The notes under the pieces are model-generated. The model worked only from the letters and a program-made list of their open reading frames with translations. It ran no database searches and was not told where the DNA came from. Shown in pieces: positions 44,849-56,488 of a stretch of DNA of 64,000 bases. The stretch covers positions 8,260,552 through 8,324,551 of the forward strand of contig NC_054391.1 of NCBI RefSeq assembly GCF_001625195.1, read 5' to 3'. Source of the stretch: Drechmeria coniospora (lineage: Eukaryota; Ascomycota; Sordariomycetes; Hypocreales; Ophiocordycipitaceae). The translations under genes and the position numbers were made by a program. Position 1 is the stretch's first letter, and each line of letters starts with the position of its first letter.

Positions 44849-45675
44849 TTCGCACCAAATGCCAACCCTTGACGATGATTCGAGAGTGTGGCGCCGTGTA
44901 TATCTTTGACCATGTGGTTTATTAATGAATAGCTTCTGGAACCGCCCTGCTCGCACCCCTCGTCAGTTGCAGGATTCCATTCACATTTGGACTAGGCGAA
45001 TTGAACAGCGATGAACAGCGAATCTTAATGTGATTTATCTCGGCCAACACGTTACCCAAGCAAAATCAGTTCAGAATAGTTTCAAGCCCATTATTTTTTT
45101 CATTGCATTAATCTATTGCATATAGCACTACATTACAATAACTCAATAACTAGAGAGATTATTCTTATTGTTATATAAAAAATACTATAATTAATTAATA
45201 GCTATATATATCTCTTAGTTATAGTACTACAGTGAAAAATACTGTTAAGAAAGGCTTATTAAAATGCTATTTTAATACTAATATAGAGTAAATGTTTTAT
45301 ACAGAGAAAAAAAATGCTAATTACTTTACTTAGTAATTATTTAAAACTTAGGTCTACTATAATACTGAACAAATATAGTTGATTTAATAAACAGCTCAAT
45401 CAGATATCTTATAATAATAGCAAAGACTCTAGACAGCTAGATAACTAAGTATACCTCTTCTAAATACAGATATATATTTAAGACTAAGGCTTAGTTATTC
45501 CTAAGCTTTTCAGACTTCATACTTTTTATAGTCCGACTAGTATTAGAGTACGCTCTATTATAAGCATTATACTATAATTAATATACTTAGCTTTTCTCTT
45601 ATCCTTATACTATACTTAATAATTATACCCCTTTCTATAGAGGCCGTCTTAGACTTATTACTGGAGTATAGTTTC
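44849..45675. other. 5' flank of the 297-aa gene and AT-rich spacer
   Basis: 44849-45060 has gene-like composition and may be promoter. From 45060 to 45675 the sequence is AT-rich with short A/T runs. I find no repeat family, gene or RNA in it. Confidence 0.5.
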
Positions 45676-46407
45676 TCTTGCAATTTGTAGATAAGAAGTA
45701 TAAGGAAGTAATACAGTAGAAGAATAGTTATACGAACTAGGAAACCAATCCAATCCGGATATTAATCGAAGCCATTAGAAACAGCAGAGCGGACACCAGT
45801 TAGTAACTAGGCAGGGAATACAGATTTAAAGAAGTCAAATAGCAGTACCAAAATGCGATTTAATAAATAGGCTTATTATTGTACTTATTCTTATCTAGGA
45901 AGAGTATAGGAAAAGCAGGACTATTTTACACCTATAAGGTAGTACCTCAATTAGTATAATATATACGTATTAGGATTCTGGCTACTTCTAGACAATATAT
46001 CTCCGAACGATCTATTGTATAAAATGCAGTTGTAAGTGCGCTAGTTAAGTTAAACTACTAGTTGTATGGTTTGTATATACAACTAGTAGTCTTAGTTAGT
46101 ATTAGTATTCGGTTGCTATAGTACAGTAGTACTGCAGCAGTAGTTAAGTAGGCTAGTAGTAATACTACCAGCAAGCAACTACTAGTTGTAGTTAGAAAAG
46201 TCCTAGTACGCAACAGTATAGTAGTACTATCAGGGCAAGGAGAACTGTAAGTATAATTCGTCGACTCAATATACTACTTATATATATAGTATAGCTATAT
46301 TATATTAGCTAGTAGTAGTATTACTACTAGGTATTATAAGTAGTAATGTATATAGAATAGTATCCTATTTAGGTAGTCTTACTAGTATAAATCCTAGTAT
46401 TTCAACA
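45676..46407 (-). repeat. Solo copia LTR
   Basis: Minus-strand LTR, element strand TGTTGAAATACTAGG (46407) to TTGCAAGA (45676), about 732 bp, with the family palindrome near 46360. The right neighbour is a fragment of repeat Y. No TSD was found on the left. Confidence 0.75.
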
Positions 46408-46456
46408 GCTAGTAGTATAGCTACTGCTTATGCCCTACTAGGGTTAGTCCGTAATA
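46408..46456 (+). repeat. 3' fragment of repeat Y (tRNA-like part)
   Basis: GCTAGTAGTATAGCTACTGC through GGGTTAGTCCGTAATA, matching the tRNA-like end of copy 1 (23842-23888) and the reverse copy at 55021. Confidence 0.65.
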
Positions 46457-46522
46457 ATTATATGCAGTATAGGGGACTTGCCTTTCCTCTTATAGGAATA
46501 CGGGTTAGTATAAATACTATAC

Positions 46523-46694
46523 TGTTATAGTATCGGGCTTAGCCCAATATAGGAGAACGGAGGGAACTAAGGGACCTACTAGGAGGAATATATATAACTA
46601 GAAGCCCTAGTTACTAAGTAGTTTTCCTATCCTTTAAGTCTTTTAATAAATATTATTAAGAGTCCTAAAGCAGTTGCCTAGTAACTCCGTAATA
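46523..46694 (+). repeat. Gypsy-2 5' LTR (172 bp)
   Basis: TGTTATAG...CCGTAATA, hairpin TATCGGGCTTAGCCCAATA with one mutated base. Confidence 0.92.
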
Positions 46695-46749
46695 TTTAAA
46701 AGACTTTACTTATATTAGTTAGGAGGAAGGAAAAGCCTAACTATTATAA

Positions 46750-49700
46750 GTTAAAATAAATAAAGGGAAGCCTAAAGAAATTAACCTTTAGTAAATTATA
46801 AAGGACTTTATAGCAAAAGTCTATATAGAGTTTAGCTAAATATACGTCTAAATAGAAATATACTCTATTTAAATCTTAGCTCTATAGAAAAATAAATAGT
46901 AATAGGTATAGTAGGACCTAAGGTACTTATCGGCCTAACCAATAGATACCTTAACAATCGACCCCTAGCAGGAACGGACTAAGGATAAGTCAGGTATACT
47001 ATAGGCCTATATTAAACGCAAACCAATTTTAGTCAGGGACCTATATAACAGTAATAAGGGTACCTTTACAGCCTAGAAGTTCTGCATAAACTATAAGCTT
47101 TAGGTAAATAGGGACTATATTAGGTCCGCCTAAGACTAATAGATCTTTATTTAGTAAAACCTCTCGGCTAAAGTCCAATAATAAGTTACAATATACTTTA
47201 AGGAAGGCTCTTGTATTAGTTACAACCTATTCTAATTTCTAACGTACCTTAAATCAATTTATAGTAACCCCTACCGCTAGTAACTAGCAGTTATCGAACT
47301 AAAGAATATTAGGTAAGGGACGTTAAAGTTATTCCTAGCGTTCCTTATATACTTTAAAAAGAAGCTTATACTAATAAAAGGGATATATTAGCTTAGTAAG
47401 GTAAAACTTATAAAGCTCTATATTAGGCTAACTAAGAGAATAAGGAACTATATCCTTTAGCAAGGGACTATAATAAATAACTATAATAAGGCGGTTAATA
47501 TATATAAATAAATTATATCTAAAATAGAATTATAATATATAAAGGATAAAATTAGAAACTAAAGTAGGCCCGGCCAAGGGATAGCTAAAGTAACCCCCTA
47601 ACCCAATAAGAATAGTAATACTTCTATATTAGGGGTTAATACAGTAGGCTCTAGGGCTATAGCTAGGCCTAAAGCGGCTATAACTAAACTAATAATAAAA
47701 ACAAACTAAGGCTAAAGTAGGTCCTAATAGTAAGTAAAATAGGTTATATAGGAAGAGAAAGATAAGTATAAGGTAGCTAATATATATATTTACTATAGGG
47801 AGGGAGGCTACTATATTTAATAATACCTATAATAAGCCGTAATTCTATATACCCTAGGGATAAGTATTTAGGCCGCTTAGGGAGAAGAATATATTTATAA
47901 GGAATTAAAAACTAAAGAAAAAGAGGAAAATAAAATACCTTTAAGCTAAGTCTTATATAAAGGTATAAAGGGTTTATAGATAAGCGGACTATAAGGAACT
48001 AAGGGAATTAGGAGATTAAGTTTAAAAAGATTATACTAAAAATAAATAGACTACCCTTTCTTATTACTATACTTATAAATTCTATAAGATTTCTTAATAT
48101 TTAAATCGATAGTAGCTATAACTACTATAGGGCTATTAGCAAAAGGATAGCCTAATGCCTATAACTTAAGCTTATCCCTCTTCTAATAAAATAGCTACTC
48201 TAAATAGCTATTATAATATCTTAACGGAATATAGGCAATACCCTTACCTACCCTACAATAACTAATATAGTCTGTATAATAATCGATATAAATAGCTAGG
48301 AAAGTCTAGTACTCCTATACGTTATCCTAGGCCTAAGTCGAAATACTATACTAGGTCTATTATAAATAGAATACTAATAGGTTACCCTAAATACAATAAA
48401 TTAAACCCTTATAATTAAAGCGGTAGGTAACTAAATTATATAAGTAAATAATATTTACCCTTCCAATAGGTCCTAGGAGGTATACCTTACGCTAGTATAA
48501 ACCTTTTTATAGAAATAATAAGGAGTACTAATAGTAATAAGCTTACAAAAAATAGTAATAAAACTATAAAAAATAGTACTATAAGTACCTAAAAGTATAA
48601 ATATAATAATAATAGCCCTACTTACTCTCCTAATAGCCCTTTAGGACTATACTAATTTCTTTAATAAAGAATAGACCTTAGGCCTACTACTATACTAAGG
48701 CTCCTAGGACTACTATATCTAACTATAATAAAACAATAAGGAAGAAATACTATAGCTACCCTAGGGCCTATTATATAATTTACTATAAGACTAACTACTT
48801 AAAGTCTATAAATAAATTATAGACTTACTAAATAAGGGATAAATATAGGTAAGTTTATTAATAGTAGTAGTACTAATACTACTTACTAAGAAAGAAAATA
48901 AAGAATAAAGGCTATATATAAACTATTAGGCCTTAAATAAAATTATATAATAGGATTACTACCTACTCCTACTAGTTAAAGAAATACTATACTTACTCTT
49001 AAGGGTACGCTAATTTACTAAACTAAACGTATAAGTAGTATTCTATAAGTTATATATAGCGCTAGGAGATAAACCGCTTATAGTATTCTGTATATAATTT
49101 AGTTTATTTAAATAGTTAGTTTACCCCTTCGGTCTAGCCGGAGTACTAGCTTTATTTTAAAGATATATTAATAGGATATTATAGGATAAATTAAGGAAGT
49201 AAGTTATAGCCTATCTAAACAATATCCTAATCTATACCTCCGGATTAAAGGCTAACTACCTTACTAAGGTTAGGGAAATCCTTAAGTAGCTTTAGGTAGC
49301 CGGTCTATACCTAAATCTCAATAAGTATATATTTATAATAATAAAAGTTAAATACCTTAGGTTTATTATCTAAGTAAGCGTTAAGGTTAGGCCTAACCTA
49401 GCGAAAATTACTATAATTTAAGAATAGTAACTACCTACTAAGGTAAGGGGGATTAAGAGCTTCCTAGGTTTTATAAACTTTTACTATAAATTTATTCCTA
49501 ATTTTATAAGCCTTACGGAACTACTTATAGCCCTTATAGGGAGGGGTATACTATTTCGCTAGGGACCTAAAGAAAATATAGCCTTTTAATTCCTTAAGTA
49601 TACCTTTTTGTTATACTTAATCCTAGTATAATAGGACCTAAATAGGAAAACTCTCGTTAAGACTAATTACTTAAGTAAGGTACTAGGTAGATACCTCTTG

Positions 49701-51900
49701 CAAATTAATAGTAAGGGGGTTTTATAACTAATAGCCTACTACTTAGCTAAACTTATACTAGTAGAAAGGAATTATACAATCTATAATAAGGAACTCCTAG
49801 TAGTTATTAGCTATCTTAAGGTATAGTTAGTAGACCTATAAGGTATTACGGAACTATTTATTATTCTAATAGACTATAAGAACCTTAAATACTTTACTAA
49901 ACTATAGGAGATATTAGAATAATAGGTATAATAGGTAGAAGTCCTTACAAACTTTAATTACTTACTATAGTATAGATTAAGCTTATAAGTATAACGGTTA
50001 GATATACTTTTATATTAGGAATAGGATAAAAAGAATATATTACGCTTAGGATAAATACTTTAGCCGGTATTAATCTCTATACTATAGGAGGCGCCTAAAG
50101 GCTAACCCGTACAAAAAGGTCCTAATGCCTAGGATACCTAGGATATAGTAATTATAAATATAGGAATAAATTAAGTAAATATAAGAATAAACTAGGCCTA
50201 AGCCGGCTATAAAGTACTAAGCGCTTAAGATATAATAGCTATAAATATAAAGGTAGACTAGGCCCGTTTAAAGATAAAAGGGGGATAAAAAGCTATTAAT
50301 ATATCCTAATTACTTTTAGTAGTATAAGGATAAATAGGAAAGGAAATACTATTTTTACAAAATATACTAACCAACCGATTACTTTTTCTAAAACCCTACC
50401 TATAGGAATTATAGGACTAAGCATTATAAAATAATATAATATATAAAGCTTAATAATAAGTAGTTACAATAGGTATATAGAAATTCCTAGTAAAAGCAAA
50501 AATAAAAGAATAAATAGCTAACTATACTATTAGTACCTATAGTATAATATACTATAGGGGATACCTATAGTTATTAGCCTAGGAACTACTAATAATATAA
50601 ATAATATAATAGGTATATAAATTACTTATATTAGGCTACCTAAGTTAAAACGGAATATTTTAAGTACTTTAATAGGACTTCTACTAAAATAATATATTAT
50701 AGAACGTAGTACGATATATTTAGAATTACTACTACTACCGGAGCTGTAAGAGCTATCTATAGAAATAGGGACTCCTATAATTAATCCCCCTGCTAAACTA
50801 TTATTAAAAGTAGATATCGATTAACTTTATAACTAACCTATTAGTATAGAACAATAAGGACCCCTAATTCTTAATAGTTATTATAAATTACCTCTTTAAA
50901 TTTATTTAACTAAAGGTAATAACTATAATAAGTACAAAGGCTTATATAAAACGGTTTAAGACCTATTAGTAGTAATTTAAGGGTTTTCCTACCTAAATTA
51001 TAATAAATTAGGGATTAGACTAGTTTAGTAAGTTCTAAATATCCCTATACTCCCTTACTAGTATAGAATAACTCTTATTAACTTTATACTACCCCTAAAT
51101 AGATAGGGGTACTAAAAGGGTAAATTAGGAAATTTAAGCTACCCTATAGATCTTAATCTTGTTTAAGCAATTCGACTAACCGGCCTACCTAGCTACCTAC
51201 TAGCTTACCCTAAATAATAGGGAGTCTTTAGTTATAGGAGTTAGCCTAAATAAGCTATTATTAGGCTATAAAATTAATATAATACCTAGGGTAAAGGATA
51301 ACTAGGTAAACGTAATAATACTAAAAGGGAGGGCTATTACTTTCCTATAATACCTAAGGGAAGGAATAGAAATTATATAAGTAGCTATTACCTTTATATA
51401 ATAACGCTTATATAAGTTAGTAATAGCTTTCGGTTGCTTAGTAGAAAAGTTTTAAGTAAGTAATAAGGTTTAGCTTAGCCTTAAATATATTAAAACTAAT
51501 AGGCTATATAGAAAGCTAAACTAAGTAGCTTTTAAGTTTATAGTACTAGTAGTACTAATACTACTTATAGTAATACTAAATATTCCTTAGGGCTTATACC
51601 CTACCTTTTATATAAACCTTATTAAAAGGGTAATAAATAACCCCTTACCTAATTAGGTAGTATAGGATTTAGAGCTAGGCTTACTATTAGTCCAAAATAA
51701 GAATAATACCTTATAAGAGGAATACTAAATTAAATATATCCTTATAATAAGGGGGGCCTAAGGCTAAAGGGAATAATATAATATCCTTATAAAATAAATA
51801 GGTTATAAATAACTAACCTAGGAACTAATAGAGGCCTTAGTATAAACAGAAGCCCTAGATAAATTTATATAGTAATAGGGAGATCCCTATATAAATAGTA
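46750..51900 (+). pseudogene. Gypsy-2 gag-pol remnant
   Basis: The zinc knuckle lies at 47785-47826: CX2CX4HX4C spacing is kept, with the Cys and His codons mutated to Tyr. The RT active site is at 49212-49223 (YLNN for YLDD), and the chromodomain is near 51720-51890 (LIK-stop-IGYK). RT and chromodomain share a frame, and the zinc knuckle lies in another. The offset is the same as in Gypsy-1 (pol at -1), which suggests that it is ancestral. Stops are frequent throughout. Confidence 0.85.
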
Positions 51901-52024
51901 AAGTATAAGTAAGCTATAAAATAAAACGTAAAATTTTAAATATACTAAAGGAAAAAACTAACTCTAAAACGCCCCTAATAAGGGCCCGACCTAATACTAT
52001 TACTATAAATATATACTAACCGTA

Positions 52025-53185
52025 CTACTTAGACTTATTAGTCTTTATATCCTTTTTACTTTTATTCTTTTTAGTATCCTCCTTAGGAAGGGTCTCGAAA
52101 CTATTTATTACAGTACTTAGGCGGGGGTAGAATATAACTAAGGGGGGCGGGGGTAGGGGTATAAAACAAAGGCGCTAGGTAATATAGGTAATATAAGGGG
52201 TTAAGGCAATAGGGTAGTACAATAGAGTTATATTATTTATACGGAATAAGCGTAACTTACTACTATTATAGGTAATATAGGGAGTAAAGGGGGTAGAATA
52301 GCGCAATAAGGGGGAACTATTTATATAAGACTTATATAACTTATAAATATTACAGTATATCTCGGCTAAGGTAGCTACTAACTTAGTACTAATACCCTCC
52401 TATACCTACTAATAGTAGGTAAGACTGCGTATATTACTCTAAATACCCATTAGGGCCTAGGCTATACCCTAAGTAAATACGCTAAGCTATACGCTTAGTA
52501 TACTACCGGAACGGCTACTAGCTTAAGTTAGGGTTAAGGCGTTAGCGGTAAGGACGAGGGTATAGTTTAGGTCGTTATTATTAGTAGCAGTAGGGGGGGA
52601 GATAGTACTTAATATAAGGGTAAGGGTATAGGTAGGATATATAGGGGTAGGCTTTATTTCGGCTAGGGCTAGGGTATAAGCCTAAACCCGGCCTAGGGCT
52701 AGAAATTTAAGCAAAAGGATAGTATAAGCGCTTAGTATAGTTCTAACCTTAAGGCGGGCCTCAACTAGGATATAGACATTACGCTAAGCGTAAGTACAAA
52801 GGTTGCATAGGGCGTAATATAGCTAAGGGCGCACAATAAATAAATATAGTACCTAAATATATTTAGTATATATATATATATATATATAGTAACTAGTACT
52901 ACGGCCCGGTATATAGTTATTGCAGCTACTAGTAATAAGGCAATTAACGTAAGGGAGGTATATTCTATATACCTCCTTTAGAGGTATAAACTCCTTATTA
53001 AAGGAATTACCCTTTACTAAGTATTCGCCTAGGGTATAGTAACGGTCCGACTTATTGGTATAATAGCCATAATATAGGCCCGAACTATATTTAGGGGGGG
53101 GGGGGAAGTACCTATAGTAGTAGATATAATAGCAGTAGTAGTAGTAACGAAAAGGTAAAATAAGTCCTCTATAAGGGAGAAGCAA
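52025..53185 (-). pseudogene. Antisense ORF in the 3' region of Gypsy-2, function unknown
   Basis: The same minus-strand frame as in Gypsy-1, from about 53185 to a TAG at 52025-52027. The first 110 codons (53185-52856) are fully open, which is striking in a RIP-damaged element. They include PPPPKYSSG, YYGYYTNKSDRYYTLGEYLV and KGNSFNKEFIPLKEVY. Further on, ALCNLCTYA, LKFLALGRV and TLVLTANALTLT are shared with Gypsy-1. The Lys/Asp tail (NKSKKDIKTNKSK) ends at the same relative place. Two stops (before LYYAL and before RNVYI) sit at identical positions in both copies. No start codon, domain or function is assigned. Confidence 0.5.
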
Positions 53186-53789
53186 TAGTAGTAAGAGTAG
53201 GATTAATAGTTCCTATTATTACTAGCTTATTAGCTAATAGCCTAAAGGATATACGGAACGGCCCTAATAAAAAAGCAGTAACCTACCTTATAGGGAAGGA
53301 ATAATAGTAATAAAGGAGTAAATATAATAGGAGGTAGTAAAGGAGTTAATAATAAATCGTATAGTAAGAAGCTAGAAAATAAATAGGTATAATAGTAAAA
53401 GGAAAGAAAAATAATAAAGTATAATAGGAAAAAAACGAAAAGGGTAATACAAAAGGAGTAATAAAAGGGAAAAGTATAATAATACTAAGTACCTTAGGTA
53501 CTTAGGGAATACCTAAGAAGGGGATAAAGTAAGGTAGAGTTAGTTACCTTAGGCACCCGGTAAATACCTAGGGAGGGGCTAAGGTAGGGTAGAGTTAATT
53601 GCTCTAGGCAACCAGTAAGCTCCCGATAAGGGATAACGCAAGGAGGAGGCTATATGCATTTAGTACCTAATAAATACCCAGAAAAATTTTTTTAGGGGGG
53701 AGCTATAGATTAAGAAGCTAGCCTAGGGAAAGGTAGATTAGCTATAGCTATAGCTAGACTTTACTTTAAACGGGTAGAGTAAGACAGTA

Positions 53790-53961
53790 TATTATAGTAT
53801 CGGGCTTAGCCCGATATAGAAAAACAAAGGGAACTAAGGGACCTACTAAGAGGAATGCATATAACTAAAAGCCCTAGTTACTAAGTAGTTTTCCTATCTT
53901 TTAAGTCTTTTAATAAATATTATTAAGAGTCCTAGAGCAGTCGCCTAATAACTCCATAACA
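53790..53961 (+). repeat. Gypsy-2 3' LTR (172 bp)
   Basis: TATTATAG...CCATAACA with intact TATCGGGCTTAGCCCGATA, followed by TSD TATAC. The preserved CATAACA end confirms that the TAATA ends elsewhere are RIP forms. Confidence 0.92.
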
Positions 53962-54168
53962 TATACTAAGAGTATCTCTAATACTAAGTATATTAAGCTC
54001 CTTAAGTATAATGCTAAAAGTTTAAGGCTAGGTATAAGAGTAAAGCTCGGCTAGGTTAGATAGTAATATAGCTTAGGAGAGTAGGATCTACCCTAACTAT
54101 CGGGCGGCTAGACAAGGCATAGAACCATAAAGCTAGGAAGAGAGCAAGCTTTAATCTTAAATACAACC
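53962..54168. other. AT-rich spacer
   Basis: Begins with TSD TATAC, then about 200 bases with no recognised repeat or gene. Confidence 0.5.
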
Positions 54169-54376
54169 TATTAAAATTACTAGTATTTATACTAGTAAGA
54201 CTACCCAAATAGAATACTATCCTATATATATTACTACTTGCAATACCTAGTAGTAATACTACTACTAACCAATATACTACTATTATACTATACGTATAAG
54301 TAGTATATTGAGATAACGAATTGCACTTACTATATATATTCTCCTTACTCCGACTTAGTACAACTAATAGCAGTAC
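54169..54376 (+). repeat. Truncated type-B copia LTR
   Basis: TATTAAAATTACTAG..., matches the first 200 bases of the Copia-1 3' LTR and stops at AGCAGTAC where a family Z fragment begins. Confidence 0.75.
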
Positions 54377-54442
54377 TGTTATAATGCAGACTAGCAGGAA
54401 GGCAGTATATACAAAGACTATAGAATTTTCGAACTATATAAG
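54377..54442 (+). repeat. Repeat family Z, truncated copy
   Basis: TGTTATAATGCAGACTAGCAGG... to TTTTCGAACTA, matching the first 65 bases of 23258-23479. The remaining bases to 54542 are not recognised. Confidence 0.65.
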
Positions 54443-54542
54443 ATTTACTAAAGATACTAAGGAACTTAGGCCCTAATATAATAGTAGAGAGCCCTTTTAA
54501 AAGACTATAATTCCTAGATTGGAATAATTATATACTAGTAAG

Positions 54543-54733
54543 TGTTACGAGGCTGACTAGTAGGAAGGCAGTATGCGCAAAGACTATAGAATTTTCGAAC
54601 TAAGGAGGAAGAAAAGAGACAAAAAACAGTAAGGGTAGAGAGGAAGGGCCTATATACCCAGACGGTCCGCGCGTTACGTAATAGAGAGTATAGGGTAAGC
54701 TAGGAAGAGAGTACGATATATAATATTGTTACA
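54543..54733 (+). repeat. Solo LTR-like repeat, family Z, copy 2 (191 bp)
   Basis: TGTTACGAGGCTGAC...ATTGTTACA with perfect TSD GTAAG (54538-54542 and 54734-54738). Only one unit of the 16-bp repeat that is triplicated in copy 1. Confidence 0.82.
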
Positions 54734-54837
54734 GTAAGGGACTACTAGTATTTAGGTAGATAGGAAGGACTTACTATTATAATAGCTAAGAAAAAGAGTA
54801 CTTTATAAGGGAATGCAAGAAATTATAGAAATAGAAA

Positions 54838-55011
54838 TATTATAGTATTAAGCTTAGCCCGATATAGGATACAAGGTGGAGGAACCAACGGACCCATTAG
54901 AGGAACGCATATAAACTAAAAGCCCTAACTGTTAAGTAGTTTTCCCTTCTTTAAGTCTTTTAATAAATATTATTAAGAGTCCTAGAGCAGTCGCCTAGCG
55001 ACTCCGTAATA
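54838..55011 (+). repeat. Solo gypsy LTR (174 bp)
   Basis: TATTATAG...CCGTAATA with perfect TSD AGAAA (54833-54837 and 55012-55016). Confidence 0.9.
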
Positions 55012-55020
55012 AGAAAAAAC

Positions 55021-55212
55021 TATTACGGACTGACCCCAGTAAGGTACAAGCAGTAGCTGTACTACTAACCGTTGCGCTTTTAGGCGCCCCCTTATTACAT
55101 TTAGCAAAAGGGTACGTATTGATAAAGCTAATACTTAGTCAGTTAGCTATACTTATAAGTACCGTTGCTATCTCTCAACTATTACACTCAGGCATAACCC
55201 AAGACTATAACA
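55021..55212 (-). repeat. Repeat family Y, copy 2, with tRNA-like segment
   Basis: Reverse copy of 23694-23888: element strand TGTTATAGTCTTGGG (from 55212) to GTCCGTAATA (55021). The tRNA-like part reads GCGCAACGGTTAGTAGT and later GGGGTCAGTCC, closer to A- and B-box consensus than copy 1. No clear TSD. Confidence 0.65.
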
Positions 55213-55295
55213 TGCACTTATTTACCTAACTGTCTTCAGCCTGAACCCTTATTACAGTAGTAGTATAAGAGGATCCTAATTAAAAGAACGATCAA

Positions 55296-55492
55296 TACTA
55301 TAATATTAGGCTTTGCCTAATAGAGCTATGTCCTAGGATAGAGTCACGTGCTATTGCACGTAACTCGCACCCTATAACCAAGCAGGCATTAGAGTATTAG
55401 TACTCCAATGCCTTGTAGAGTTAGAGTTCTATAGATTTCTTAACAACTATTTCCGACCACTAGATACTGGTAGTACTAGTAACTCCATAACA
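55296..55492 (+). repeat. Repeat family X, copy 2 (197 bp)
   Basis: Matches 40627-40827 along its length. The E-box hairpin at 55341-55366 has arms GAGTCACGTGC and GCACGTAACTC (one mismatch). Flanks ATCAA and GTTAA are compatible with a TSD changed by two transitions. Confidence 0.75.
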
Positions 55493-55900
55493 GTTAATTA
55501 ACTTTATTAATTGACTTAATGCAACCAAGACTAGTAGTATTGCAGTAGCGCATTAGCTGGCAGTAGTACTGCTAGCTTCTCGCACGCCTGAATAATATAG
55601 CTACTTCATATAAACTATAGGTTTACTATATAGTAAATACATTTCAAAGAGATTATAGATTCGGATTGCTCAATAGTTGAGGATCTTAAAGGAAAATCAA
55701 TAGTAGTAGTAAGCTATAGTAATAGTAAGTAGTTAGGCTGAAAGGATATATTGAGTTTTGCTAGTAGTAGTGAGTAGGTGTTATATACGTAGTACGCCTA
55801 GCTGTCACTAGTATACGCACGCCTAGACATGCGCCTATTGGGCGCCATAAAATTAGAACTCATGTGAGACAGCCAATATTTGCCATTACTCAATTTAAAT
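55493..55900. other. Repeat-to-gene transition
   Basis: AT-rich, with scattered AGTAGTACTGC-like strings as in copia LTRs but no alignable element. Balanced composition begins at about 55850. Confidence 0.45.
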
Positions 55901-55931
55901 ACTTTTACTTTTGGTCTGTCGTATATACTCG

Positions 55932-56141
55932 TCAATTTTTCCTTGCCTCATTAATACTAGTTTGAAGGTATTTAATGCAGTATTTACAGTACCCCTCAAT
56001 GAACCAAGGACTATGCCACTGCCAATCACTGCACGGGCCAATGCCGCTTTTAAACTCCAAGCTACTAGAAAGAGGAGCCTTCTCCTCGCAACTCGGGCAG
56101 CCTTCTTGAGAAGTCAATTCGACATGGTTGAGAGTTCTCAC
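55932..56141 (-). CDS. Possible cysteine-containing small ORF or exon downstream of velB
   Basis: A frame of about 70 codons without an ATG of its own. It encodes CPSCEEKAPLSSSLEFK, a further Cys before SDWQWHSPWFIEG, then YCKYC, so five Cys in CxxC-like pairs and several Trp, unusual for chance. A consensus-like acceptor TTTACAG lies just upstream at about 56146-56152, so it could be a 3' exon; no matching 5' exon was identified. It lies 350 bases beyond the velB stop and could equally be velB 3' UTR. Low confidence. Confidence 0.25.
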   Translation of the reverse strand: MRTLNHVELTSQEGCPSCEEKAPLSSSLEFKSGIGPCSDWQWHSPWFIEGYCKYCIKYLQTSINEARKN

Positions 56142-56488
56142 CCTCCTGTAAACACTCCCGGGAACATTCTCCTACACTTCAAATCATTAATAGCTGTTCC
56201 GTGCGCAACTTCTCGATTCAGGGCTGTCCTACCCCTGTTCCCAATGGTGCAGGGAAAGCCCACTTAGCTACACCCTTCGATCTGCATGAAGACATTCGCC
56301 ATTCAGACCTATAAAAAGTGAAAGGCGTAACGGGAGGGCGAGATGTCTTGCCCGAGCATTCGACGTTCCCGCGTGGTAGGCCCCCTTCCAGAACGGCGAA
56401 GAGCTGAAAGGGGAGAATAGGAGAACTTTGATACCAGCATTATGGACACACCAGTGAGGCTCCAAGAACCAGTTTCTTCTGCATTCAC

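Larger units (their letters stand above)
46523..53961 (+). mobile_element. Gypsy-2, complete Ty3/gypsy chromodomain retrotransposon (chromovirus), RIP-inactivated
   Basis: A 7,439-bp second copy of the Gypsy-1 family, same strand, with 172-bp LTRs at 46523-46694 and 53790-53961 and perfect TSD TATAC (46518-46522 and 53962-53966). Internal order and mutated motifs follow Gypsy-1 along the whole length, including gag-pol frame offset and the antisense frame. The target is a fragment of repeat Y next to a copia LTR. The two copies differ by many transitions, so each decayed separately. Confidence 0.93.
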
